This document shows positions 46,717-55,300 of a stretch of DNA of 64,000 nucleotides, in pieces. The stretch covers positions 1,860,001-1,924,000 of the forward strand of contig NC_018691.1 in the NCBI RefSeq assembly GCF_000300005.1, in the 5' to 3' direction. Source of the DNA: Alloalcanivorax dieselolei B5 (GTDB lineage Bacteria > Pseudomonadota > Gammaproteobacteria > Pseudomonadales > Alcanivoracaceae). The stretch's first letter is position 1; each line of letters starts with the position of its first letter. The notes under the pieces were generated by a model. That model did not search any database. It was not told the origin of the DNA and was given only the letters and a program-made list of their open reading frames with translations. The translations under genes were made by a program, and so were the position numbers.

Positions 46717-46812
46717 GTGATCAGGACGGTACTCACTGTAATCCTGGCGATAGCCATAATGGTCTTGCTGGCGTTCGTGGCCATGTTGGCGGTCGGCAGC
46801 CTGGGCGTGTAA
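46717..46812 (+). CDS. possible 31-residue membrane peptide
   Basis: A GTG-initiated frame encodes a single hydrophobic helix (TVLTVILAIAIMVLLAF onward) ending LGV. No ribosome site is visible and the frame is open upstream, so it may be the remnant of a gene cut by the transposase-REP unit rather than a gene. Confidence 0.25.
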   Translation: MIRTVLTVILAIAIMVLLAFVAMLAVGSLGV

Positions 46813-46827
46813 CACCCTTTTCCGTGG

Positions 46828-46898
46828 GGGTCAGGTCTTGCCCTTTGCCTTTCTTGGCTGGAAAGAGTGACTGCGAGGCACCGGGCAAGACCTGACCC
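46828..46898. repeat. RAYT-type REP palindrome, copy 2
   Basis: This has the same 71-base structure and arms as 44855-44925. Its right end is interrupted by the insertion sequence, whose target duplication begins within the arm at 46888. Confidence 0.92.
46888..46898. repeat. left target-site duplication of the IS
   Basis: AGACCTGACCC abuts the left inverted repeat and is repeated at 48446-48456. Confidence 0.88.
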
Positions 46899-48445
46899 GA
46901 ATGGCACTTACTTAACCCCCGCCTTTTGCCCGCCGGAGCCTGCTTTATTCCATGGGCGTTGCTTTGGTGGATGCCCATGCCGACGTATCCACGCCTGCGC
47001 CTCATGCCGGGGACGCGTTAACAGCGGGAGCGGTTTCGGTCGTCGCTTGACCGCTCTGGGTTCAATACGTCCTGGGCGGTTCCCCACCCGCTGCTGGCCA
47101 ATCAGACGAAAGAGTTCCGTTAAATCGTCACTGGTATGGCAAGCGAGCAGTTGTTGGTACCAAGCCTGCCAGCATTGCAGAGCATGTTTGAAGCTCAGCG
47201 TACGAGGCAATACCTTCGCCAACACGGCGGACGGCACCATCAGAAGCCGGACCAGATTATAGGCCAGAAGGTACACCCACAGTTCCTTTTCCGCCATCTC
47301 CGGTGTTTTACAGCTCAAGGCTTCCATCCCCAGAGTGGTTTTGATGTGCCGGATATCCAGCTCTACCTGCCAGCGGCTTCGATATAACGCTTTCAGCGCC
47401 TGACGTGGCGCCCGCGCCGGATCATACAAGGTGGTGATCAGCACTTTTCCACCCAGCGCCACTTCACGCAAGGCGATATCGTCGGGCAGTGCCTGATAGT
47501 GCGCCAGACTCATCCAGTCCGGACGCTGGCAAGGTTTGCTAATTCGGATCAGATGATCCTTGTGGCCCAGGCGCTTTCCCTTACGGAAGTCCGTTGTCAG
47601 CTTACGAGCACCATTTTGTGCGAACACGACATCCACACCACGAGCCAGACAGTCCGCCAGAATCACGTAGCTGCCATACAGTCCATCCCCCAGGAGGATA
47701 TCGCCAGCGTTGAAGCCAGGCAGCAACGAACGGAACAGGGTGTGTTCGCTGGCGCCTTTACCCGCATAAGGCCCCATTGCCGCATTCAGTACGGCACCGC
47801 TGGCCAGACAGGTGACGGCGACAATGCGGCAGAGAGGGAAGCCCAGACCGGGCTTCTGCGAGCGCTGCTGGGGATAAACCGCTTGATTGGCGGGTGTATC
47901 CGGCAGAGTCACGGTGGTGCCGTCAACGATGCGAACAGGTCGCCCCTGCCAGTGCCAGCTGTCAGGTACTTTCTCGTTGCTCAACGATCCTGTAGCGCGT
48001 GCCAGAGATGAGACCAGCTCCAGTGGTAAACGCTGCCGAGCTTTGCAATAGCCGCCTGTAGACGTACTGCACGCCTTGCGCCCTCCCAGCCAGCGTGCCA
48101 CCGCAGCCTCATTGACCACTCGCTGACAGGAGCGATCCGCTTGCATCACCTGGCTCAGAAACATCGCCAGGGTTTCCGTTGGCGGGAAGAGGCGCTCGCG
48201 GTGCTCGGGCAATGAGGATTCCAGTACATCAAAGAGTTCTGCAGAGGTGAGCAGATTGAAAAAACGGATGGCATCCTGGCGGGACAACTGTCGTTTGATC
48301 GCTTGCTGCTGAAATCGATTCTGTTTAGCATCCATAGGAGCTGATCCTTGGCGGGGTGCGATTCTTTGGCGAGATAAACACGCCGCCATTGGATCAGCTT
48401 TTTTGTTTCTGGATCAAGGCCTTATCGACTAAGTAAGTGCCATTC
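46899..48445. mobile_element. IS4-family insertion sequence, complete
   Basis: A 1547-base element with perfect 16-base terminal inverted repeats, GAATGGCACTTACTTA at 46899-46914 and its complement at 48430-48445. It is flanked by 11-base direct repeats. It contains one transposase gene on the minus strand, whose stop codon lies in the left inverted repeat. Perfect ends and an exact duplication point to a recent insertion. The outer bases GAATGG also occur after copy 1 of the REP, so the exact border could shift by a few bases. Confidence 0.92.
46908..48335 (-). CDS. IS4-family DDE transposase
   Basis: A 475-residue transposase from ATG 48335; a longer start at 48389 adds 18 residues that look like leader sequence. 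The DDE residues are visible: first aspartate in RIVDGTTV, second in LLGDGLYGS, and the glutamate in the IS4 signature Y-(2)-R-(3)-E-(6)-K, read as YRSRWQVELDIRHIK. An N-terminal helical region (QLSRQDAIRFFNLL) precedes the core. The basic C-terminus (KRRPKPLPLLTRPRH) may bind DNA. The frame is intact, so the element may still be mobile. Confidence 0.93.
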   Translation of the reverse strand: MDAKQNRFQQQAIKRQLSRQDAIRFFNLLTSAELFDVLESSLPEHRERLFPPTETLAMFLSQVMQADRSCQRVVNEAAVARWLGGRKACSTSTGGYCKARQRLPLELVSSLARATGSLSNEKVPDSWHWQGRPVRIVDGTTVTLPDTPANQAVYPQQRSQKPGLGFPLCRIVAVTCLASGAVLNAAMGPYAGKGASEHTLFRSLLPGFNAGDILLGDGLYGSYVILADCLARGVDVVFAQNGARKLTTDFRKGKRLGHKDHLIRISKPCQRPDWMSLAHYQALPDDIALREVALGGKVLITTLYDPARAPRQALKALYRSRWQVELDIRHIKTTLGMEALSCKTPEMAEKELWVYLLAYNLVRLLMVPSAVLAKVLPRTLSFKHALQCWQAWYQQLLACHTSDDLTELFRLIGQQRVGNRPGRIEPRAVKRRPKPLPLLTRPRHEAQAWIRRHGHPPKQRPWNKAGSGGQKAGVK

Positions 48446-48456
48446 AGACCTGACCC
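48446..48456. repeat. right target-site duplication of the IS
   Basis: AGACCTGACCC lies directly after the right inverted repeat. The following GGGCGGGCAA matches the sequence that follows REP copy 1, showing where the interrupted palindrome continues. Confidence 0.88.
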
Positions 48457-48498
48457 CGGGGCGGGCAACTCTGCCACTACCACTTTTCAGGATAGAAG

Positions 48499-48975
48499 AT
48501 GCTTATGGAATGGATCGCCTTGATTTTAGCAATGGTCTTGATTTTAGCTCTAGTCTTTTTCACCAACTGGATAATCATGCTGTTCCGCAAAAAGGCCAAG
48601 AAAATTTACCATGAAGCCCAGATCAGAGCGGGCGGAGAATTTGACATTGATGTAGTTGGGGAGTCTCACTACCAAGACAATCTGGAAATAGTGGCCTCTG
48701 AGAGCGGTCGTGGACGGGATGATGACCTGCAAGCCTGGGTCGTGCCCGAGCCTGACAATCCACATGACAAAAATGCCTGCGCGATCTACATACATGATCT
48801 CAAGGTAGGGTACCTACGACGCCAGAACGCAAAGGAATTCAAGGAACTGATCAAACTGCTAGACCTGGACAAATACTCCAAAGTCGGCGTCAAAGCCAGG
48901 CTTGTCGGGGGGACCAATAACAAGCCCAGCTTTGGTGTCATTCTGGATATGCCAGCGCTGGATAGTCTGGATTAG
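48499..48975 (+). CDS. membrane-anchored HIRAN-domain protein
   Basis: A 158-residue protein. Residues about 4-30 form one membrane helix (ALILAMVLILALVFF), followed by basic residues RKKAKK, so the rest should be cytoplasmic. Residues about 50-150 resemble a HIRAN domain: VVGESHYQDNLE at its start and EPDNPHDKNACAIYIHDLKV with GYLRRQNAKEF later, the usual arrangement. HIRAN domains bind DNA ends or stalled-fork DNA in SNF2-type proteins; a stand-alone membrane-tethered form has no established role. It lies just outside the IS, and its stop is at the convergent GFA gene. It probably belongs to the accessory region. Confidence 0.8.
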   Translation: MLMEWIALILAMVLILALVFFTNWIIMLFRKKAKKIYHEAQIRAGGEFDIDVVGESHYQDNLEIVASESGRGRDDDLQAWVVPEPDNPHDKNACAIYIHDLKVGYLRRQNAKEFKELIKLLDLDKYSKVGVKARLVGGTNNKPSFGVILDMPALDSLD

Positions 48976-49469
48976 AGGCGCTGGGGGGCAGGGCCCTCCT
49001 TATCCGCCAACCCCAACCTCCGATGCCACTCGGCAATACTCTCCTCCGGATAGCCGTCAAAGCATTTGTCGTTCTTTCCGGCTTCCACTTCCACCCAGTT
49101 GGCTTTGCTGTCCAGTAGCAGATGCACCCGTTCGGGCGGGATCGGCAGGTCGGTGTCGATGGCCGAGGCGAACGGGTGGACCAGTTCCGGCCAGCGCGGA
49201 TCGAATACCCACAGGGCGCTGGCGCAATGCCGGCAGAAGTGCCGTTCGCCAGGACTGGGTTCACCATCGATGACGGCATGGTAGATGCTCTTATGCTCGG
49301 CGCCTTCCACGGAGAGCGTTTCGGCGCGACCGCTGAGGTTGATGGCATAGCCGCCGCCGCCGGCGGTTTTGCGGCAGATGGAACAATAGCAGCGTTGATA
49401 GGGATAGGGGTGTGGTGACTCGACGCTGAAATGTACCGCGCCGCAGTGGCAGGAACCGTGAAGCAACAT
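48972..49469 (-). CDS. GFA-family zinc-binding protein
   Basis: A 165-residue protein of the glutathione-dependent formaldehyde-activating (GFA) family. The cysteine pattern is complete: SCHCGAVHF, CYCSICRKTAGG and HFCRHCASAL, which bind zinc. Such proteins are often mis-annotated as enzymes. The family is broad and the reaction here is unknown. ATG 49469 follows GGGAGGG; a longer in-frame start lacks a site. Its stop overlaps the end of the HIRAN gene by four bases. Confidence 0.88.
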   Translation of the reverse strand: MLLHGSCHCGAVHFSVESPHPYPYQRCYCSICRKTAGGGGYAINLSGRAETLSVEGAEHKSIYHAVIDGEPSPGERHFCRHCASALWVFDPRWPELVHPFASAIDTDLPIPPERVHLLLDSKANWVEVEAGKNDKCFDGYPEESIAEWHRRLGLADKEGPAPQRL

Positions 49470-49679
49470 GACTTTCCCTCCCGAGGTCCGGGCCGTCACT
49501 GACGATGGTGTCAGCGCGGCAGGGGGTAATGCCGATGGCTATGGCACGAGGGTAAGTCGATCAATCTGGACAGGCAATGAGAGAGCACGGAACTCCCGGC
49601 AAAGGAACGCCTCCAACGAGGTGAGGAAGGAAATGCCGTGTTTACCTTCTATACATTTTTCATCTGGGAGGAGAGTGTC

Positions 49680-50711
49680 ATGTCCATGGGGGCCCGATTC
49701 GTAGCCACGGGATTCGCTATGTTCGCTTCGATTTTGTCCACTGCCGGCGCCTGGGCGTCGGAAGGGCAGCCGGAAAAGGCCGTTTATGACGGTGAGCTGT
49801 CCGGTTTTGACTACGCTTATCCGGTGAACCGGTTCGAATTTACTTCTCAAGGTGTGCCGGTGCGGATGGCTTATCTGGATGTCGCGCCGGAGACGCCGAA
49901 CGGGCGCACGGTGGTGCTGATGCACGGCAAGAATTTCTGCGCGGGCACGTGGGAGGGCACCATTGAAGCGCTCTCCGAGGCTGGGTACCGGGTGGTGGCG
50001 CCGGATCAGATCGGCTTTTGCAAATCCACCAAGCCCGAGAATTATCATTTCAGCTTTCATCAGTTGGCGGCCAACACTCACTCCTTGCTCGCGAATCTCG
50101 ATATCCACAAGGTTACGGTGATGGGGCATTCCATGGGCGGCATGCTGGCCACCCGTTATGCGCTGATGTACCCGGATGGGGTGGAGCAGTTGGTGCTGGC
50201 CAATCCTATCGGGTTGGAGGATTGGAAAGCCAAAGGCGTGCCGTATCAGGGCATCGACCAGGCCTACCAGTCGGAATTGAAGAAGAGCGCGGAGGGCATC
50301 CGGGCGTATCAGCAATCCACTTATTACGCCGGCCATTGGGAGCCACGTTATGACCGTTGGGTGGAGATGCAGGCCGGGATGTATCGCGGCAAGGACCGGG
50401 AACGGGTGGCGTGGAATCAGGCGCTGACCTCCGACATGGTGTTCACGCAGCCGGTGGTTTATGAGTTCAGTCAGTTGCGGGTTCCGACTCTGCTGTTGAT
50501 CGGCGAGCAGGACAACACGGCGATCGGCAAAGGGCTGGCCAGCGAAGAAGTTAAAAAGGAACTGGGCCGCTATGAGGTGCTGGGGGAGCAGGCCGCCGAG
50601 CGGATTCCCGATGCCACTTTGGTGGAGTTCCCGGAGCTGGGCCATTCTCCGCAGATTCAGGCGCCGGAGACGTTTCACAAGGCTCTGTTGGACGGGCTGA
50701 GCGAGCTGTAG
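49680..50711 (+). CDS. exported alpha/beta hydrolase
   Basis: A 343-residue protein with a signal peptide (residues 1-24, ending GAWASE) and an alpha/beta-hydrolase fold. The oxyanion region is VVLMHGKNFCAGTW, the nucleophile elbow VMGHSMGGMLA carries the serine, the acid is in LLIGEQDNTA and the histidine in ELGHSPQIQ. The catalytic triad is therefore complete. It should act in the periplasm or outside; the substrate is unknown. ATG 49680 follows GGGAGGAGAG. An in-frame earlier start would hide the signal peptide. Confidence 0.9.
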   Translation: MSMGARFVATGFAMFASILSTAGAWASEGQPEKAVYDGELSGFDYAYPVNRFEFTSQGVPVRMAYLDVAPETPNGRTVVLMHGKNFCAGTWEGTIEALSEAGYRVVAPDQIGFCKSTKPENYHFSFHQLAANTHSLLANLDIHKVTVMGHSMGGMLATRYALMYPDGVEQLVLANPIGLEDWKAKGVPYQGIDQAYQSELKKSAEGIRAYQQSTYYAGHWEPRYDRWVEMQAGMYRGKDRERVAWNQALTSDMVFTQPVVYEFSQLRVPTLLLIGEQDNTAIGKGLASEEVKKELGRYEVLGEQAAERIPDATLVEFPELGHSPQIQAPETFHKALLDGLSEL

Positions 50712-50822
50712 CGGATTCTGCTCGGGACCGGGGCGTCGGCCAGCGATACGGTGCCGGCGGTCCCCAATCCGGTGGCGCGATGTTAGGATGCGCGCCTTGC
50801 CGATTGTATCGATGGAGCGCTG

Positions 50823-51440
50823 ATGTTATCGAAACGGACCTTCCTGCTTCCGCTTGCCTGCCTGATCTCGCTTGCCCCGCTTGGTGCCAAGGCCGCTCCT
50901 GAATGGGCGGATCCGGATTACCCGGAGATCGATTACGGCGGTACCTACGGCATGCTGGCCAGCGAAAACGGGTTCAAGGAAATGATGGGCTGGTGGGCCT
51001 ACGGCGATAGCGGGGCGGCATACAGCAACATCGACTCCCTGAAGAGCGCCGCTAATAAATCCCTGCTCATGCGCGAGCATGATCACACTCGGTTCGAGGC
51101 CGAGTGCACGGACGGGAAACTGGCCTTCGTGGTGACCCACGCATCAGGTATGGGAAAAGGGCCGAGTGCCTTCGCGGTGAGCGACAGTGGCGATATCGAG
51201 GTGGCCTACAGCTTCGATGGTGGTGAGGCCCATAAAGCCGCCTGGCCGGACCTGTTCGAGGGGAGATCCACGGGGTTGCGTCAGGATCAGGCGTATCGGT
51301 TCATGAAAGCTCTGGAAAAGGCGGATGACGTGGCCTTGCGGATGCACAGCTCCGACGGCTCACCAATGGAACTGAATTTCGCCCTGGCCGGCGCGGAAGA
51401 GGCGTTTGCTCCGGTGCTGGAGGCTTGCGGTTACCAATAG
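50823..51440 (+). CDS. secreted protein of unknown function
   Basis: A 205-residue protein with a signal peptide (RTFLLPLACLISLAPLGAKA, cleavage near residue 25). The mature part starts PEWADPDYPEIDYGGTYG and has two cysteines (AECTDGK, LEACGYQ) that may form a disulfide. No family is recognised. It follows the hydrolase by 112 bases in the same direction but with a gap that could hold its own promoter. Confidence 0.8.
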   Translation: MLSKRTFLLPLACLISLAPLGAKAAPEWADPDYPEIDYGGTYGMLASENGFKEMMGWWAYGDSGAAYSNIDSLKSAANKSLLMREHDHTRFEAECTDGKLAFVVTHASGMGKGPSAFAVSDSGDIEVAYSFDGGEAHKAAWPDLFEGRSTGLRQDQAYRFMKALEKADDVALRMHSSDGSPMELNFALAGAEEAFAPVLEACGYQ

Positions 51441-51462
51441 GCAGGGGCCTTGTAAGACTCCC

Positions 51463-51768
51463 TCACACGGAAATCTTCAACTCCACTCCCAGCGCTTTTA
51501 ATACCCGCACCACAGTGTCGAACCGCGGCTTGGCGCCGGGGCTGAGGGCCTTGTACAGGCTCTCCCGGCCCAGTCCCGAGGCGCGGGCGATTTCACTCAT
51601 GCCCTTGGCACGGGCCACGTGGCCGATGGCATCAATCAATTCATTGTGGTCGCCACTGGCCAGGACCTGGGACAGGTATTCGGCAATGGTGGCCTCGCTG
51701 TCCAGATGGCGAGCGAGGTCAAAAGGTTGGATGCCGAGGTCTTTCAGTGTGTTGTCAGGGCGGTTCAT
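51463..51768 (-). CDS. HI1420-type addiction-module antitoxin
   Basis: A 101-residue antidote protein. The C-terminal two thirds is a helix-turn-helix of the HI1420/HigA-like group: LASGDHNELIDAIGHVARAKG, SEIARASGLGRESLYKAL and RVLKALGVELK. It normally neutralises and represses a RelE/ParE-like toxin encoded just upstream. ATG 51768 follows GAGGTGA at good spacing. Its partner at 51774-52013 is truncated, so this is probably an orphan antitoxin. Confidence 0.88.
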   Translation of the reverse strand: MNRPDNTLKDLGIQPFDLARHLDSEATIAEYLSQVLASGDHNELIDAIGHVARAKGMSEIARASGLGRESLYKALSPGAKPRFDTVVRVLKALGVELKISV

Positions 51769-51773
51769 GGTGG

Positions 51774-52013
51774 TCACCTCGCTATGGTGTTGTGATCGCC
51801 GATCTGCCCGTTGCGCAAGCGGTCCAGCCGGCGGAGCAACGCGGCCTTGCCAACGGGGTCCCTCACTCTGGACAGCCAGAGGCGAAACGCCTGAGTGTCC
51901 AGTACGGTATAAGTCCGAATTGTATCCTTTTGGATACGGCTGTCAAGGCTGGAAGGTTCGGAATCGGAAGAGGGTTTCCCACCAGGGGAACCGGAGGAGT
52001 GGGGGCCGTTCAT
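51774..52013 (-). pseudogene. truncated HI1419/RelE-like toxin
   Basis: A 79-residue frame. Residues about 34-79 match the N-terminal half of HI1419-type RelE/ParE toxins (DTQAFRLWLSRVRDPVGKA and LDRLRNGQIGD), but the frame ends right there. The C-terminal half of the family, normally with GVSELR and GPGYRIY-type strands that carry the catalytic residues, is absent. The first 33 residues are proline/serine-rich and unlike the family. The stop is 5 bases before the antitoxin start. The toxin should be inactive. Confidence 0.72.
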
Positions 52014-52311
52014 GGCAAATGCTCGCTGACGTGGTCCAGCTTTCAGTATCGAAGAGTGGGGGCCGGCGGGTCTGTCGGCTAAATCGGAAAGGTCTGTAGG
52101 TCAGGCACGCGAGAAGGGGTAAGCCATACCTTTATGGATATGTGTTTTTGTGCACAAAGAGAGACTTGGGAGCTCATCCCGTCCCCTACGCCCTTTGTGT
52201 GATGAATTCAGGGCGGCATGTCGCTAGACTAACCGGTTTAAACGGTTTGTCCGTGGCCGGCGATGGCGTGGCCGGGCAGGGACGGTTCGCGGGAAGCGAG
52301 TAGCGCACTCT
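52014..52311. other. gap upstream of smc
   Basis: No gene is visible. The stretch should carry the divergent promoters of the toxin-antitoxin remnant and of smc. No strong ribosome site or operator was recognised. Confidence 0.45.
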
Positions 52312-55300
52312 ATGAGACTGAAAAGCATCAAGCTGGCGGGGTTCAAGTCGTTCGTGGATCCCACGACGGCCCTGTTCCCGGATAACCTCACCGCCGTGGT
52401 GGGGCCCAATGGCTGTGGCAAGTCCAATATCATCGACGCCGTGCGCTGGGTGATGGGGGAATCCTCCGCCAAGCATTTGCGCGGCGAGTCCATGGCGGAC
52501 GTGATCTTCAACGGCTCCAACTCCCGCAAACCGGTGGCGCAGGCCTCTATCGAGCTGGTGTTCGATAACGCCGAGGGCAAGATCCAGGGCGAGTACGGCA
52601 AGTTCAGTGAAATCTCGGTGCGGCGCCTGGTGACCCGGGACGGCCAGTCCAATTACTTCCTCAACGGCGCCAAGTGCCGCCGCAAGGACATCTCCGATAT
52701 CTTCATGGGCACCGGTCTCGGCCCCCGCAGTTACGCCATTATCGAGCAGGGCATGATCTCCCGGTTGATCGAGGCGAAGCCGGAAGAGTTGCGGGTGTAC
52801 ATCGAGGAGGCCGCCGGCATCTCCAAGTACAAGGCCCGTCGCCGTGAGACCGAGAACCGCATGCGCCGTACCCGGGAGAACCTGGAGCGCCTGACCGACA
52901 TTCGCGAGGAACTGGAACGGCAACTGGAGCGCCTCAGCCGCCAGGCCGCCGCGGCGGAGAAATACAAGCAGTACAAGGAAGAGGAGCGCCACAAGAGCGC
53001 TCAGCTCAAAGCCTTGCGCTGGCAGGGCCTGGATCACCAGGTCAAGCAGTTGGACCACGTGATCGGCGAGCTGGACGTGAGCATGGAGGCCAAGGTGGCC
53101 GAGCAGCGCCACGTGGACGCCGAGATCGAGCGGCTGCGCGAAGGGCATAACGAAGCGCAGGAGCATTTCAATCAGGTCCAGCAGCACTTTTACGCGCTCG
53201 GCGCCGAGGTGGCGCGGCTGGAGCAGAGCATCCAGCACCAGCGCGAGCGTCATCAGCAGTTGCACGAAGAGTTCGAGCAGGTCCGGGCCAGCTGGAAAGA
53301 GGCCGATGAGCACCAGCGGCTGGACGGCGAAAAGCTGGCCATGCTGGAGGAGCAGTTGGCGGAGTTGGAGCCGCGGCTGGAAGAAAGCAGCGAGCTGCAG
53401 GATAGTGCCACCGAGACGCTGACCCTGGCCGAGGAGGCCATGCAGGAGTGGCAGCAGGAGTGGGAGACCTTCAATAACCGGGCCGGCGAGTCACGCCGCC
53501 AGGCGGAGGTGGAACAGTCCCGCATCCAGCATCTGGAAAAATCCATCGAGCGCCTGCGTGATCGCATGGGACGGCTCGACAAGGAGCAGGAGTCCCTGGA
53601 CTCCGGCCCGCTGGCCACCGAGATGCGTGAGTTTCAGGAGCAGGTGGCCGAGCTGCAGATGCAGCGTGAAGAGAGCGAGATGAGCAGCGAACGGCTGCAG
53701 GATGAGATCAACCAGCTGCGCCGCCAGAACGGCGATCGTGGCCGTGAGCTGGATGACGCCCGCGAGCGGCTGCAAACCCTGCGCGGCCGCCATACCTCCC
53801 TGGAGGCGCTGCAGAAGGCGGCCATGGGCGATGACGGCGCGGTGAGCGAATGGCTCACCCGCCACGAACTGGACGACCATCCGCGCCTGGCGGACCGTAT
53901 CAACGTGGCCGAGGGCTGGGAAAAAGCGGTGGAAGCGGTGCTCGGCGATGCCCTGCAGGCGGTGGCCGTGGAGGGGTTGGACCAGGTCGGCGACTGGCTG
54001 GCGGACCTGACCCACGGCCGTGTCGCCATGGTCCAGCCGGGTTCGGACGGTGCCGGCGGCCATAGCGGAAAAACAGGCACGCCGTTACGGGACAAGGTCT
54101 CCGGCAAGGCTCCGGAAGGGCTGCTGGCCGGGGTTTACGCGGTGGAAGATCTGCCTGGGGCGCTGTCCCTGCGGGGTCAGTTGAGCCCCGGTGAGTCGGT
54201 GGTCACCCGCGACGGCATCTGGCTGGGGCCGGATTGGCTGCGTGTGGTGCGGGAACAGGATCAGGAAGCGGGCATCCTGGAACGCCGCCGGCAGTTGGAA
54301 GCGCTGGAAGAGCAGATCGAAACCCTGACCGCCACGGTGGAAGACCTCAAGGCGCGGCTGGAAGAAAACCGCGAGCAGGTGGCGGCGTTGGAGGAAGAAC
54401 GCGAGGAAACCCAGCGCCAGGGCAGCCGGCTGAGCCGGGAGCTGGGGGAGGTCAACGCCCAGGTCAGTGCCCGCCAGGTGCGCCTGGAGCAGATCACCAT
54501 GCGCCAGGAACGGCTCGGCCGCGAGCTGGAGGAAACCCGCGGTCAGCTCGAGCAGGAACAGGAACAAATCAAGGAAGCGCGGACGGTGCTGGCGGAAGCC
54601 CTGGACGCCATGGAGCAGGACTCCGGCGAGCGCGAGGCGCTGCTGTCGCGGCGTGACGATTACCGCCTGCGTCTGGACGAAGCGCGGCAACAGGCGCGGC
54701 AGCATCGTGATCAGGCCCATCAACTGGCCATGGAGGCCCAGGGGGCCCGTACCCAGGCGGATGCCCTGCGTCAGAACCTGGCCCGTCTGGAAGGCCAGGT
54801 GGCCAGCCTGGCCGAGCGCAAGGCACTGCTGGAAAGCCAGCTCAGTGAGGGCGGCGACGACCTCGGCCTGGAGCTGCAACAGCAGCTGGACGAAAAACTG
54901 GAGCTGCGCCTGGAGGCGGAGCAGAAGCTGGCCGACGCCCGCCGGAAGCTGGAAGACGTGGAACACCAGATGCGCGATCTGGAAGGCCGCCGTGGCCAGT
55001 TCGAGCGTCAGGCCCAGGAAGTGCGTGACGCCATCGGCCAGAAGCGCATGCTATGGCAGGAGTTGAGCACCCGCCGGCAGACCGTGGCCGAACAACTCAG
55101 CGAGCAGCACTTCGATCTGGAAACGGTGCTCGCCAATCTGCCGGAGGACGCCGACGAGCAGGCCTGGAACCAGGACCTGGAGCAGATCGCCCAGCGCATC
55201 GCCCGGCTCGGTCAGATCAACCTGGCCGCCATCGACGAATATCAGCAACAGTCCGAGCGCAAGCAGTATCTGGATCGGCAGAACGAGGATCTGGAAGACG

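Noticed and set aside
54085-54966. A 293-residue minus-strand frame inside smc
   Set aside because: It is leucine/glutamine-rich shadow of the coiled-coil region.
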